64,000 nucleotides of DNA from assembly GCA_015665315.1 (NCBI GenBank), contig JADFAK010000029.1, positions 28,255-92,254 on the forward strand. Reading direction: 5' to 3'. This document shows, piece after piece, positions 15,775-25,434 of this stretch. The stretch comes from Flavobacteriales bacterium (GTDB lineage: Bacteria; Bacteroidota; Bacteroidia; Flavobacteriales_D; Sanyastnellaceae). The position numbers and the translations under genes were made by a program. Within the stretch, counting starts at the first letter, position 1. Every line of letters begins with the position of its first letter. Below the pieces are notes generated by a model. It ran no database searches. It saw only the letters and a list, made by a program, of their open reading frames with translations, and was not told where the DNA came from.

Positions 15775-18231
15775 TCACTTCACGATTCGGACAGTATGAT
15801 TCGAATCGGCATTGGCAATGGTGATCAAATATAAGCCATCAACCAAATTTTGAATTGAAAAATCGAAATCTGTTCCCGAGAAGGTAAACTCTTGAACGAG
15901 ACGACCGCTTGCATCAAATACGCGTGCTATCCATTTGCCAGCGGCTAAATTATTTAAAAAGATAGCATCACCTTGACGTAGAAACGAGAATGGGAACTCC
16001 TGCTCCAAAACGCCCACTAACAAATCTTCTCCATCGCAATCTTGATCAATGCCGTCATTTGGAATCTCTATTTCGTCTGGATTGATATCTTCATCAAAAT
16101 CATCACAATCTCCATCGGCGGGGGAAAATCCATCGTTATCTTGGTCATCTAAATCGGCACCTGAACAATCCTGGTCCACTCCGTCGTAGGGAATTTCATC
16201 GGCATCGGGATTGATATCTGAATCGTAGTCATCGCAATCACCATCTTCAGGTGTAAATCCGTCTCCGTCGACATCCGTAAGATCCGCACCTGAACAGTCT
16301 TGATCTATCCCATCGTAAGGAATTTCATCCATATCGGGATTGATATCTGAATCGTTGTCGTCGCAATCACCATCATCGGGAGAAAAACCATCTCCGTCCA
16401 CATCTGTAAGATCAGCTCCCGAGCAATCTTGGTCTATCCCATCGTAGGGAATTTCAACGGCATCGGGATTGATGTCTCCATCATTATCGTCACAATCAAC
16501 GTCGGCTAAAAACCCGTCTCCATCTGCATCAATGGCGTCGGCTCCACTACAGTCTTGATCAATTCCGTCGTTCGGAATATCGGTGGCATCGGGATTTATT
16601 GATTCATCCGTATCATCACAGTCACCCGTTTGGGAAGTGAATCCATCCCCATCGTCATCATATTGACACATATTGGGTGCATCGACGTTGGCATCGGGGT
16701 CAAAATTGAAGGCAGTTTCGTCCATGCAACCCATGATTGGTGTCACAAACATCCATTCGGCTTTTCTGACTCGATACGAGCCCCAGCCTTGGGGATAATT
16801 GAATTCGAGCAGCACATTTCCAGCTACATCGACTTCTGAAAACCTTGCGCCATATCCATCAATTGACACATTCCCCCAATAAATGAGCGTGTTTCCGTTG
16901 GACATTCTTTGCACACCGCCGGTGCTCGAACCAAAAATCTGCTCGGGATGAATGTATTGCCATACTCTGGACACCGTATTTGCTACTGTATCCATCGAGT
17001 ACTCAATTGCGCGTGAAACTTGGCCTGTAACATTCGCGTTGTCATACATGAGGATATTTCCATTGGGCAATCGACGAACGTCATGCTGATGCGAAAAGCC
17101 AAAGTCGTTGAGGAATTCAAATTGAGAATTTGCCTCGTTGATCCCCCATCGCCAGATTATTTCACCTGTCGAGCTGTTGAACTTCAGCACCTCATTGAGA
17201 TGTCGCATTGAAATAAGAATATTCGAATCGGAATCAATATCTATTGAATTGATGTGAAATGGATCAACTGAGGTCAGGCTAAGATTCTGGTTTTCATTGT
17301 CTGTAATCTCCAAATGGTCCCAGCTTCTCCATTGCAGAAGAAGTAAATCATTCTCATCTAGCTCCTGGATAACAAAACCGGCAACCACGGCATCGGGATG
17401 GCCACCGTCCACTTCTTCGCTCAAGTCTACTATTTGTTGATCATAAGCGAAGAGCCACTTGTGACCATTTTCAAGATGTTGGAAATCGTGCCAATCGATT
17501 GTATAGCCGTTCCACATTGTGACAAATTCCGACACTTGACCAAGGTCATCCAAGATTCTCCAACCGTACGGTTCAGTAATTCCATATGTCGGCAAATTGC
17601 CTCGCCCAAGTTTAAAATCGCGACCTCCGATTGGTTCGGCATCGTGCCAGAGAATCTCTCCTGCAACTGAATCGAGAATTGCAATCTCGGAGTCTTGACC
17701 ATCACGGAGGGATATAAAATAATTCCCTGGTGCAATGTTGCCATTTGGAGCTACTAAATAATTTTCTTGTGGAAAATTCTGAGCAGACAAATTGACTTGT
17801 CCTTCTTCCGAACTATCTTCTTCATCGACCCATGGAATAGGCAAATGTTTACTTGTATGAAAACTCCAACTCATTCCGTCTATCGGCGCACCTTCAACCG
17901 TTTTCAAGCAATCACCTAGCACCAAACTCACTTCTTCATCCAATGCAAAATCTTCATCGAAGGTGAAATTCAGTGTTTTTTGGTCGGCACTCTGAAAGAA
18001 TTCAAATTCATGCGCCCCACTGTTGCTACCCACTACAGAAAAACAATTTTCATCCAGATCATGCACGTCTATTCCGACAGCATGCCGCAGAACGACGCAT
18101 GTATTGGTGTTATGGTATTCGCTGTTATCCTTTGGACTGAAATACTGGAGTTTCTCGGAATCTTGTGTCAATTGGGAAAAACTGCCAATAGAAAAAGAGG
18201 CTATAAAGCTTAACGTTACTAAAATTCTCAT
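15775..18231 (-). CDS. Arylsulfotransferase-like, MopE-repeat, T9SS surface protein
   Basis: 818 residues in four parts: signal peptide (1-19); a beta-propeller of the arylsulfotransferase (ASST) superfamily (about 150-500, with GNYFISLRD, DWHDFQHLENGHKWLFAY and SHQHDVRRLPNGNILMYDN); one GCMDxTAFNFDPDAN repeat; five MopE-type repeats of about 40 residues (DGDGF..GDCDD.D..INPD..EIP.DGIDQDCSGAD, about 530-735); and a T9SS type A sorting domain (about 745-818). The Asp-rich repeats probably bind calcium. Whether it transfers sulfate is unknown: many such propellers in Bacteroidetes have not been tested. Upstream of psuG in the same transcript. Confidence 0.82.
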   Translation of the reverse strand: MRILVTLSFIASFSIGSFSQLTQDSEKLQYFSPKDNSEYHNTNTCVVLRHAVGIDVHDLDENCFSVVGSNSGAHEFEFFQSADQKTLNFTFDEDFALDEEVSLVLGDCLKTVEGAPIDGMSWSFHTSKHLPIPWVDEEDSSEEGQVNLSAQNFPQENYLVAPNGNIAPGNYFISLRDGQDSEIAILDSVAGEILWHDAEPIGGRDFKLGRGNLPTYGITEPYGWRILDDLGQVSEFVTMWNGYTIDWHDFQHLENGHKWLFAYDQQIVDLSEEVDGGHPDAVVAGFVIQELDENDLLLLQWRSWDHLEITDNENQNLSLTSVDPFHINSIDIDSDSNILISMRHLNEVLKFNSSTGEIIWRWGINEANSQFEFLNDFGFSHQHDVRRLPNGNILMYDNANVTGQVSRAIEYSMDTVANTVSRVWQYIHPEQIFGSSTGGVQRMSNGNTLIYWGNVSIDGYGARFSEVDVAGNVLLEFNYPQGWGSYRVRKAEWMFVTPIMGCMDETAFNFDPDANVDAPNMCQYDDDGDGFTSQTGDCDDTDESINPDATDIPNDGIDQDCSGADAIDADGDGFLADVDCDDNDGDINPDAVEIPYDGIDQDCSGADLTDVDGDGFSPDDGDCDDNDSDINPDMDEIPYDGIDQDCSGADLTDVDGDGFTPEDGDCDDYDSDINPDADEIPYDGVDQDCSGADLDDQDNDGFSPADGDCDDFDEDINPDEIEIPNDGIDQDCDGEDLLVGVLEQEFPFSFLRQGDAIFLNNLAAGKWIARVFDASGRLVQEFTFSGTDFDFSIQNLVDGLYLITIANADSNHTVRIVK

Positions 18232-18384
18232 AATTGCAGATGGTTCAGTCGCAAGGTCGCAATCGATTGGGATAACAGAAAAGGATCAATTTGAATATCT
18301 AGGATTGCCAATCTGACCAGTTCTTGAATAATGTGGCTACATCCCAAGTGGCTCGCCCAACTCAGAATCTACTAAATTGCAATC

Positions 18385-18939
18385 ATGAAGCAGTTAATCC
18401 TTCTTTTCATCGGACTTGTTTGTACTATGGCATTCACGGGGCAAGACTCACTAATAACTTGGAAACACGACATCCAATTAGATTGGTCGGATTTCACTCA
18501 GCGGGTAGGCCAAGGAGGAGTGTTTAAAGCTTTCACATACAGCGGAATTCGCTACGAGGTTCGCGATTATAATGGCACGATACAAATCGATGTAGCGGCT
18601 TACTTTCTACCGGATGAAAGTTGGGCGTTTCAAGACTTTTTGAACCCTGAATTATTGGCTCACGAGCAATTCCATTTTCATATCACCGAACTATATGCAC
18701 GACGGATGCGACAAGAATTTCGCGAATTTGAGGTAGGCGTTGAGCAGTTCATTGAAGAACACTTAATTGAGAAGCTAAAGGATCTTTTCAACTCAATTTA
18801 CGACGAAATGGAAAATACCCAGAAAGAGTATGATGAAGATACTAGCCACGGTACAAAGCAGGACGTGCAAGACAAATGGCAGGCAACGATAGAAGGCCAG
18901 TTAAAATCGACCGAAGTCTATGCACTTCCTAGCGACTAG
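18385..18939 (+). CDS. DUF922 family putative secreted zinc protease
   Basis: 184 residues with a short signal peptide (about 1-19) and the DUF922 pattern: WSDFTQRVGQGGVFKAFTYSG early on and LLAHEQFHFHITELYARRM at 90-108. HEQFH (93-97) is an HExxH zinc-protease motif, and the following ELYARR helix usually supplies the third ligand. Family activity is predicted, not proven. It ends 4 bases before the convergent obg gene. Confidence 0.82.
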   Translation: MKQLILLFIGLVCTMAFTGQDSLITWKHDIQLDWSDFTQRVGQGGVFKAFTYSGIRYEVRDYNGTIQIDVAAYFLPDESWAFQDFLNPELLAHEQFHFHITELYARRMRQEFREFEVGVEQFIEEHLIEKLKDLFNSIYDEMENTQKEYDEDTSHGTKQDVQDKWQATIEGQLKSTEVYALPSD

Positions 18940-18943
18940 TCAA

Positions 18944-19945
18944 TCAGTCATTTAGAGACTTCCAGATCATATCTTTGAGCGCTTGTATTCCAAGCCCTGA
19001 GACTGACGAGATAAAAATCAGCGGGATTCTTGGAAGCACTGCTTCAATCTCGGCCTTCATTTCGGCCATCAATTCTTCATCGAGCATATCGCATTTCGAA
19101 ATGGCCAAAATTCGCTGTTTGTCTATTAATTCAGGATTGAACTCCCGCAATTCATTCAACAAAATTTGATACTCCTTTCCTACATCGTTTGAATCGGCGG
19201 GGATCATGAACAATAAGGCCGAATTCCGTTCGATATGCCTTAAAAATCTGTGCCCCAAACCCTTTCCTTCATGAGCACCTTCGATGATTCCTGGAATATC
19301 GGCCATCACAAAGGAGCGGTCTCCTCGATATTGAACCATGCCCAAATTGGGCACCAGGGTCGTAAAAGGATAATCGGCTATTTCAGGCTTGGCTTCAGAC
19401 ACCACAGAGAGTAAAGTTGACTTACCAGCATTGGGGAAGCCCACTAGCCCCACATCTGCCAAAACTTTCAGCTCAATGATAAAGCACTTTTCTATTCCTT
19501 CCCCCCCAGGCTGTGCAAAACGTGGAGTTTGATTGGTCGACGTTTTAAAGTGCGCATTACCTTTACCGCCTTGTCCGCCCTCAACAACAATGACTTCCTT
19601 GTCATGTTCCGTAATCTCAAAAGCAACTTCTCCTGTTTCCTCATCACGCACCACAGTTCCCAAAGGTACTTCGAGCACTTCATCGGCCCCATCGGAACCA
19701 TGTTTATGATTGGCTCCACCAAACTCCCCCACGGCAGCAAAAACATGCCGATGATAGCGCAAGTGGAGCAAGGTCCAAATATTCCTATTTCCTTTGAGAA
19801 TTATATGTCCGCCTCGACCACCATCGCCTCCATCCGGGCCACCTTTGGCCAAGTTTTTTGCTCGATGCAAATGCGTAGAACCTCCACCACCGTGCCCAGA
19901 ACGACAATAAATCTTGATATAATCAACAAAGCTGGAGTTACTCAT
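18944..19945 (-). CDS. obg: GTPase Obg (CgtA)
   Basis: Ribosome-assembly GTPase. 333 residues: the glycine-rich Obg fold (1-158, [20 protein letters not shown] and [11 protein letters not shown]) then the G domain with GFPNAGKST (about 168-176), [12 protein letters not shown] and SKCD. The optional C-terminal OCT domain is absent, as in most Bacteroidetes. Starts 22 bases after adk on the same transcript. Confidence 0.97.
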   Translation of the reverse strand: MSNSSFVDYIKIYCRSGHGGGGSTHLHRAKNLAKGGPDGGDGGRGGHIILKGNRNIWTLLHLRYHRHVFAAVGEFGGANHKHGSDGADEVLEVPLGTVVRDEETGEVAFEITEHDKEVIVVEGGQGGKGNAHFKTSTNQTPRFAQPGGEGIEKCFIIELKVLADVGLVGFPNAGKSTLLSVVSEAKPEIADYPFTTLVPNLGMVQYRGDRSFVMADIPGIIEGAHEGKGLGHRFLRHIERNSALLFMIPADSNDVGKEYQILLNELREFNPELIDKQRILAISKCDMLDEELMAEMKAEIEAVLPRIPLIFISSVSGLGIQALKDMIWKSLND

Positions 19946-19967
19946 AGGATCGAAAAATCTTTGACTA

Positions 19968-20534
19968 TTAGTCTATAGCGTTATAAAGTCGCTGCGTAAT
20001 AGCATCAATTGACCCAAGGCCGTTGACCGCATGAAACTTATCTTGTCTTCGGTAATAATCTGCAACGGGAGCAGTTTCGGCATTGTACACGTCGATACGC
20101 TTCTGGATAACTTCGGGATTCGCGTCATCCGGTCTGCCACTCGTTTCAGCTCTTTTAGCTAGTCGATCTCGCAATTCAGACTCCTCAACTTCGAGGGCCA
20201 ACATTTTTGTAATAGAAGTATCTCTTCCCGCAAGGAATGTATCCAGGGCATCAGCTTGTGCTTCAGTTCTAGGAAAACCGTCGAAGATAAAGCCCTTGGC
20301 CTCAGGGTGTTTATTCACTTCCGATTCAAGCATTTTAATCGTCACCTCGTCTGGCACCAACGCACCTTTGTCCATAAAACTCTTAGCCAAGTTTCCAAGT
20401 TCAGTAGCTCCTTTGATATTGGCACGAAAAATATCCCCCGTTGATAAATGAATCAAGTTATACTTCTCGATCAATCTTTCACTCTGAGTTCCTTTTCCGG
20501 CTCCCGGAGGCCCGAACAAAACAATATTCAACAT
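19968..20534 (-). CDS. adk: Adenylate kinase
   Basis: Balances ATP, ADP and AMP. 188 residues, the short form common in Bacteroidetes with a minimal lid. P-loop GPPGAGKGT (8-16), AMP-binding DGFPRT near 86 and a reduced lid at about 128-137 ([10 protein letters not shown]). Neighbouring obg follows directly; a TAATTTTG -7-like box lies 30 to 40 bases upstream but without a well-spaced TTG. Bacteroidetes adk is often preceded by hpt; here it is not. Confidence 0.97.
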   Translation of the reverse strand: MLNIVLFGPPGAGKGTQSERLIEKYNLIHLSTGDIFRANIKGATELGNLAKSFMDKGALVPDEVTIKMLESEVNKHPEAKGFIFDGFPRTEAQADALDTFLAGRDTSITKMLALEVEESELRDRLAKRAETSGRPDDANPEVIQKRIDVYNAETAPVADYYRRQDKFHAVNGLGSIDAITQRLYNAID

Positions 20535-20755
20535 CTCTTATTTTTTATGTCAACCTTTTTTAACGCCCGCAAAATTACGGTTTTTCCATCACTAGGCAGT
20601 GACCAAAGTCATCCTGTATCCGCTAAAGACTGCAATGGACAGACTTACCTATGCGAATAGTTTACAATTTGGTTTAACCGAGCAGGTAGATTTGCTAACT
20701 TCGCACCCAATTTATTTCCCAAAAGGGAATCTTTGGATAAATATTCAATATCACT

Positions 20756-22144
20756 ATGAATTACGATGTAATAGTTGTCGGCAGTGGCCCAGGAGGATAT
20801 GTTGCCGCTATTCGTTCGGCGCAATTGGGCTTGAAAACAGCCGTTGTAGAGCGAGAATCATTGGGAGGAATTTGCCTGAACTGGGGCTGTATTCCAACCA
20901 AAGCATTGCTTAAAAGTGCAAGCGTATTTGAGTATATCAACCATGCTGCAGACTACGGAATCTCGGTTTCGGGACAGAAAGTAGATTTTGGCGGTGTTGT
21001 AAAACGCAGTCGCGACGTGGCGAATGGGATGAGCAAAGGCATCGAATTCCTTATGAAAAAGAACAAAATCGACGTGATTTTGGGAAATGGTGTAGTCAAA
21101 GCTGGTAAGACAGTTGCGGTTACTTCTGAAGATGGAAAAACTACCGATTACTCTGCAACTAGCATTATAATCGCTACAGGTGCTCGTTCACGCGTTCTGC
21201 CTTCGCTTCCACAGGATGGAAAGAAAATTATCGGCTACCGTGAAGCCATGAATCTTGCAAAGCAACCTAAGAAAATGGTTGTTGTAGGATCAGGTGCAAT
21301 TGGAGTCGAGTTTGCCTATTTCTACAATGCTATCGGTACCGAGGTAACAGTTGTTGAATTCATGCCCAATGTTGTGCCAGTAGAAGACTTGGAAGTGAGT
21401 AAGCAACTGGAACGTTCGTTGAAAAAGACAGGCATTAGCATAAAAACCAATGCCGAGGTAACTTCAGTTGACACATCTGGAACTGGTTGCAAAGTGCACG
21501 TTAAGACAAAGAAAGGGGAAGAAGTTATTGAATGTGACGTTGTGCTTTCTGCCGTAGGTATCGCAGCCAACATCGAAAACATCGGTCTTGAAGACTTAGG
21601 AATCGCAACCGATCGAGGCCGAATCCTTGTCGATGAATTCTACCAAACAAATATTCCTGGTTACTACGCAATTGGCGATGTGATTCCTGGACCAGCTTTG
21701 GCTCACGTCGCGTCGGCCGAGGGAATTATCTGCATTGAAAAAATTGCAGGACACAATCCTGAGCCTTTGGACTACGGAAATATTCCTGGTTGTACCTATT
21801 GCTCTCCTGAAGTGGCATCTGTCGGAATGACCGAGGCCGCAGCTATTGAAGCCGGACACGAAATCAAAGTGGGTAAATTCCCGTTCTCGGCATCTGGTAA
21901 AGCAAGTGCAGCAGGACACAAAGATGGATTCGTAAAATTGATCTTTGATGCCAAGTATGGAGAATTGTTAGGCGGACATATGATCGGATACAACGTAACA
22001 GAAATGATCGCGGAAATTGTAGCCGTTCGTAAATTAGAAACTACGGGAGAAGAGTTGATTAAAACTGTTCATCCGCATCCTACTATGAGTGAGGCCATTA
22101 TGGAAGCTGCAGCAGCGGCTTACGGCGAGGTAATTCACCTATAG
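20756..22144 (+). CDS. lpdA: Dihydrolipoyl dehydrogenase (E3)
   Basis: Re-oxidises dihydrolipoamide in 2-oxoacid dehydrogenase complexes. 462 residues. FAD motif GSGPGGYVAA (9-18), redox disulfide GGICLNWGCIPTK (Cys40/Cys45), NAD motif GSGAIGVEFA near 180, second FAD contact YYAIGDV near 305 and the catalytic HPHPTMSE near 440. Transcribed alone, with a strong terminator. It could serve the fused E1 encoded 6 kb away. Confidence 0.97.
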   Translation: MNYDVIVVGSGPGGYVAAIRSAQLGLKTAVVERESLGGICLNWGCIPTKALLKSASVFEYINHAADYGISVSGQKVDFGGVVKRSRDVANGMSKGIEFLMKKNKIDVILGNGVVKAGKTVAVTSEDGKTTDYSATSIIIATGARSRVLPSLPQDGKKIIGYREAMNLAKQPKKMVVVGSGAIGVEFAYFYNAIGTEVTVVEFMPNVVPVEDLEVSKQLERSLKKTGISIKTNAEVTSVDTSGTGCKVHVKTKKGEEVIECDVVLSAVGIAANIENIGLEDLGIATDRGRILVDEFYQTNIPGYYAIGDVIPGPALAHVASAEGIICIEKIAGHNPEPLDYGNIPGCTYCSPEVASVGMTEAAAIEAGHEIKVGKFPFSASGKASAAGHKDGFVKLIFDAKYGELLGGHMIGYNVTEMIAEIVAVRKLETTGEELIKTVHPHPTMSEAIMEAAAAAYGEVIHL

Positions 22145-22166
22145 ACAAGGTATTCTATTATGAGGG

Positions 22167-22203
22167 GCCATTCTGAATTAGTTCGGAATGGCTCTTTTTT
22201 TTT
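22167..22203 (+). terminator. Intrinsic terminator after lpdA
   Basis: GCCATTCTGAA and TTCGGAATGGC form an 11-bp stem (one G-U pair) with a 4-base loop, followed by TC and nine T. Confidence 0.9.
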
Positions 22204-22225
22204 GACTGGTTTGTGATTTCGATTA

Positions 22226-22256
22226 TTGAGCGACAAGCGCAAATCTTGTATTTTCG
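22226..22256 (+). promoter_or_regulatory. Possible promoter of the YdeI-like gene
   Basis: TTG (22226-22228), 20 bases, then TATTTTCG (22249-22256), close to the Bacteroidetes pattern TAnnTTTG. It lies 37 bases before the ATG at 22293. Confidence 0.4.
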
Positions 22257-22292
22257 TACAAACCAAGCGTAGAACACAATGAGATTTGGGTC

Positions 22293-22904
22293 ATGGGAAA
22301 GAAGTTAAAAGCCATCGATGAGTACATTGCCAATGCACAACCATTCGCTAAGCCAATCTTGCTCATGTTTCGTGATTTGATTCATGAAGTATGTCCGCAA
22401 TGTGAAGAAAAAGTAAAATGGGGCATGCCGCATTTTGAATACAAGGGTCAAATGATGTCCACCGCCTCATTTAAAGAACATTGTATCTTAAACTTTTGGA
22501 AAGCCCCACTTCTAGATGACCCGCAAGAGGTATTGGAAAAAGGCAGCACTTCCGCGATGGGACAGTTGGGACGTATTCGGAGCATGGACGATGTGCCAGA
22601 CAAATCGGTCCTAGAAGAACTCATACTGAACGCTATGCGCCTCAACGAGGCCAACATCAAATTGCCTAAAAAGACCTCGCAACGTGTCAAAGAAATTGAT
22701 CTTCCTTCTGATTTTCAACTTGCTTTGGATGCCGACGTGACAGCCGCAGACCATTTCAACAGCTTTCCACCCGGACAACGAAAAGAGTATTTGGAATGGA
22801 TTACTGGGGCAAAAAGAGAAGAGACGCGCGCTAAGCGTATAATAACAGCCATAGAATGGCTCGCGGAAGGAAAAAGAAAAAACTGGAAATACGAAAAATG
22901 CTAG
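22293..22904 (+). CDS. YdeI/OmdA family protein (DUF1801-type)
   Basis: 203 residues. The N-terminal part (IDEYIANAQPFAKPILLMFRDLIHEVCP, then EKVKWGMPHFEYKGQMM) is the DUF1801/YdeI fold; the C-terminal 70 residues (DADVTAADHFNSFPPGQRKEYLEWI) match the OmdA-type 'bacteriocin-protection' tail with its R/K-rich end (AKRIITAIEWLAEGKRKNW). Cytoplasmic; biochemical function not established. The next gene's ATG follows 2 bases after its stop. Confidence 0.88.
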   Translation: MGKKLKAIDEYIANAQPFAKPILLMFRDLIHEVCPQCEEKVKWGMPHFEYKGQMMSTASFKEHCILNFWKAPLLDDPQEVLEKGSTSAMGQLGRIRSMDDVPDKSVLEELILNAMRLNEANIKLPKKTSQRVKEIDLPSDFQLALDADVTAADHFNSFPPGQRKEYLEWITGAKREETRAKRIITAIEWLAEGKRKNWKYEKC

Positions 22905-22906
22905 CG

Positions 22907-23491
22907 ATGAAAATAAAATCGATCATAGCCACAATAACCTTATGCACTGCCCTTAATTGTGTAGCTCAGGAAACGTCAACTACAATTATTCCAATTGACA
23001 TTATTTATCCCGACACTTTTCATTTCGAATTTGGCTACTACGGAGATGAAGAAGGAATCGTCTTGGAGCAAGCTCCATTATTTGCCAACTATTACGAACT
23101 TGGCGGAGATCAATGGGGTTTGAGAATTTTCCATTACCAAGCCCAAGATCCCTTGACACCCTCCGACACCGCCATGTTAATCGAGTTCCGAGGAAGCGAT
23201 GGAGGTGGCCCATCACAGTTTATTGACACAACTATCTTTGTTTTTAACCCATTGGTTGATGCCGTATGGGAGAGAATTCAACGCCAACCAAAGATTGGAC
23301 CCAATCCATGTTCAGGAGATTTGTTGAACACCTCAAGTTTCGAACAGGAGTACTTCATTTACGATGGCTCTGGCTCTTTAGTGCAAATGGGTAAAACTAC
23401 CAGCCAAGGTGAAATAAGATTAGAAAAGGTGCAGACTGGATTGTATTATTTGGTACTTGCCGGACATACCGAAAAGATTATTCGTCTATGA
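22907..23491 (+). CDS. Small T9SS-exported protein of unknown function
   Basis: The start at 22907 (MKIKSIIATITLCTALNCVAQ) gives a signal peptide and lies 2 bases after the upstream stop; the longer frame from 22856 would overlap. 194 residues: an unrecognised beta-rich domain, then a T9SS type A sorting domain from about residue 125 (GPNPCSGDLLNTS, then LEKVQTGLYYLVLAG and IIRL at the end). It overlaps the PAP2 gene by 4 bases. Confidence 0.8.
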   Translation: MKIKSIIATITLCTALNCVAQETSTTIIPIDIIYPDTFHFEFGYYGDEEGIVLEQAPLFANYYELGGDQWGLRIFHYQAQDPLTPSDTAMLIEFRGSDGGGPSQFIDTTIFVFNPLVDAVWERIQRQPKIGPNPCSGDLLNTSSFEQEYFIYDGSGSLVQMGKTTSQGEIRLEKVQTGLYYLVLAGHTEKIIRL

Positions 23492-24216
23492 AATCGTGGA
23501 CTATCCTTGCTTTTCTGTTGTTCAGTATAACCTCGACAGGCCAATTCACAGAATACCATCCTACAAGTGAGTGGATAAAAAGCGGGAGCGCATTGGTGTT
23601 ATTTGGAGGCTCACAACTCATCAAATACAATGTAAAACCATTGTCCATCGAGCAAATAGATATGCTTCAAGTGGGACACGTAAACAAACTTGACCGGATT
23701 TCCACTAGTCTTTGGTCGCCACAACATGCCAAGGCTAGCGATGTTCTGATGATGACTAGTTATGCATTCCCCTTGACATTAGCGTTCAACAAAGACGCAC
23801 GAAGCCAATGGAAGACTATTGGTCATATTTATTTTCAAACTGCCGTCCTGACAGTGGCTATGACTGAGACCATTAAGTCACTTGTACACCGCACGCGACC
23901 ATACGTCTACAATAAAGAGGTTGAGCTTCACCATAAAACCGAACGTGATGCGCGGTTCAGCTTTGTTTCAGGACACACCTCCACAGTCGCCGCCAATTGC
24001 TTTCTTACAGCTCAATTGTACTCCAAATACAGCACCAACAACCTGTCTAAAGGCTTGGTATGGACAGGAGCTGCCATCTACCCATTGTTGGTCGGGTATA
24101 TGCGCATTCGCGCCGGCAAACACTTTGTAACGGATGTTATTGGTGGGTACATTCTCGGCGCGTCATTGGGTCTAACCATGCCTTGGATTCTTCAACAAAT
24201 CTCCAAATCAAAATAG
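23488..24216 (+). CDS. PAP2 superfamily membrane phosphatase
   Basis: 242 residues with an N-terminal signal/anchor and several membrane helices. The three phosphatase motifs are present: KSLVHRTRP (about 130-138), VSGH (about 155-158) and RAGKHFVTD (about 208-216). Family members remove phosphate from lipid phosphates such as undecaprenyl pyrophosphate or phosphatidate; the substrate is not predictable. Third gene of a four-gene run (22293-24650). Confidence 0.92.
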   Translation: MKSWTILAFLLFSITSTGQFTEYHPTSEWIKSGSALVLFGGSQLIKYNVKPLSIEQIDMLQVGHVNKLDRISTSLWSPQHAKASDVLMMTSYAFPLTLAFNKDARSQWKTIGHIYFQTAVLTVAMTETIKSLVHRTRPYVYNKEVELHHKTERDARFSFVSGHTSTVAANCFLTAQLYSKYSTNNLSKGLVWTGAAIYPLLVGYMRIRAGKHFVTDVIGGYILGASLGLTMPWILQQISKSK

Positions 24217-24221
24217 ACTAG

Positions 24222-24650
24222 ATGAACAGAATTTATAGTTCTCTGATTTTTTCCTTCCTCCTACTTACTCTGATAAGTTGCCATTCACATCTCGACAACG
24301 AGAGCATCAAAGGAACTTGGAAGGTCACCCACGTTGAAGTTATTTCTTTGACCGAAAACTTCACAGAGGAGATAACCAACAAGGCGGAAGAAAGAATGAT
24401 GTCCTTCACCTACACTTTTCTGGAAGATGACAACCTCAAAACACTGGACGGAGATCGCAATATTGAAAAAGGAGGAGACTATATTCTCGACGAAAAACGC
24501 AATGTCCTCACTATCAACGAAGCATACAATGGAATCAAAATAGCTTCAGTCCTTTGGAAAATCGAAGAGAGTAGTTCCGAATCAATGACATTATACCTGG
24601 AGACTCCCAATAAATCTACAACCCGCATGACGCTTGTCAAGGTGCGATAA
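24222..24650 (+). CDS. Lipocalin-like lipoprotein
   Basis: 142 residues with a lipobox (LISC, Cys20). The mature part starts with SIKGTWKVTHVE, the classic opening of the lipocalin-like domain of small Bacteroidetes lipoproteins, and ends with alternating hydrophobic strands (MTLYLET, RMTLVKV). Probably an outer-membrane-anchored protein of unknown ligand. It begins 5 bases after the PAP2 gene and is followed by a terminator. Confidence 0.75.
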   Translation: MNRIYSSLIFSFLLLTLISCHSHLDNESIKGTWKVTHVEVISLTENFTEEITNKAEERMMSFTYTFLEDDNLKTLDGDRNIEKGGDYILDEKRNVLTINEAYNGIKIASVLWKIEESSSESMTLYLETPNKSTTRMTLVKVR

Positions 24651-24983
24651 ACGCAAATGAAAAAGGTCCCCGACGCTTCGGAGACCTTTCTTAAACCTTA
24701 ACCAAAATAACTATTAACCAAAACCAATACTTGCTAGAATTGCAAGTTTAGAAGTTGCTAATCATAATGCAATTGCTGTGCCAAAGACACAAGCATCGAG
24801 GCTGATTAACACCCTTTAACTTTCACCAACACCTCTTTAAATAGTTCCTCCAAGAAGCTCGTACCTAGGTAACCTCTTCATCCTACTGCAAGCATGTTGA
24901 CGCAGGACATATTTGTCCCTGACCGTCATCACCCTCAAAATCAGACTTCCTCGTTAAATTCGATGTAGAATCAATAACGAAAA
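24651..24983. other. 333-base intergenic region
   Basis: After the terminator there is an AT-rich stretch with repeated TTAACCAAAA-like words (24697-24726), then unremarkable sequence. A TAAATTCG -7-like box (24954-24961) lies 23 bases before the CBS gene but has no spaced TTG. No RNA gene or small ORF with a convincing start was seen. Confidence 0.6.
24662..24691 (+). terminator. Intrinsic terminator after the PAP2/lipoprotein genes
   Basis: AAAGGTCCCCG and CGGAGACCTTT pair with one mismatch around a short CG-rich loop, followed by TTTCTT. Confidence 0.65.
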
Positions 24984-25406
24984 ATGATGAAAAAGAGAGA
25001 ACCAGTATCACACATTATGACAAGGGATCTATTTACCTTGAATCACACCAACACCCTAGAGGATGCCGAAAAACTATTCCACGAACACAAGGTGCGCCAT
25101 TTACCTGTTGTCACTGGATCGAAACTAGTAGGCATGTTGAGCTTGACAGACTTGCAAAGAATTAGTTTCGTCGACAATTTTGGAGATGGTGAAGATTTAG
25201 TTGATACGGCCGTGTACACGATGTTGAGCCTCGAACAAGTAATGGTATCAAATCCGATATCAGTGTCGAGTGCAACAACTATTAAAGAAGTCGCAGAGAT
25301 ACTTTCAAAGCAGGAATTTCACGCATTGCCTGTTGTTGATGACGGCAAACTAGTGGGAATAGTAACCACCACTGACTTGATCAAATTCTTGATCGACCAA
25401 TATTAA
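24984..25406 (+). CDS. Two-CBS-domain protein
   Basis: 140 residues made of two CBS domains: SHIMTRDLFTLNHTNTLEDAEKLF (9-32) with LPVVTGSKLVGMLSLTDL, and VMVSNPISVSSATTIKEVAEIL (about 86-107) with LPVVDDGKLVGIVTTTDLIKFL. CBS pairs bind adenine nucleotides and act as energy or ligand sensors. Stand-alone CBS proteins have varied partners; none is adjacent. Two ATGs in tandem (24984, 24987) are possible starts. Confidence 0.92.
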   Translation: MMKKREPVSHIMTRDLFTLNHTNTLEDAEKLFHEHKVRHLPVVTGSKLVGMLSLTDLQRISFVDNFGDGEDLVDTAVYTMLSLEQVMVSNPISVSSATTIKEVAEILSKQEFHALPVVDDGKLVGIVTTTDLIKFLIDQY

Positions 25407-25434
25407 GAAGTCTAAGTCTTAAGGAATGCAGTTT

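Noticed and set aside
16040..16640. Tandem DNA repeat on the minus strand
   Set aside because: It is the coding sequence of the MopE-type protein repeats, with differences mainly at codon level.
24700..24980. Possible RNA gene or tRNA in the long intergenic region
   Set aside because: No cloverleaf, CCA end or strong stem could be found by eye.
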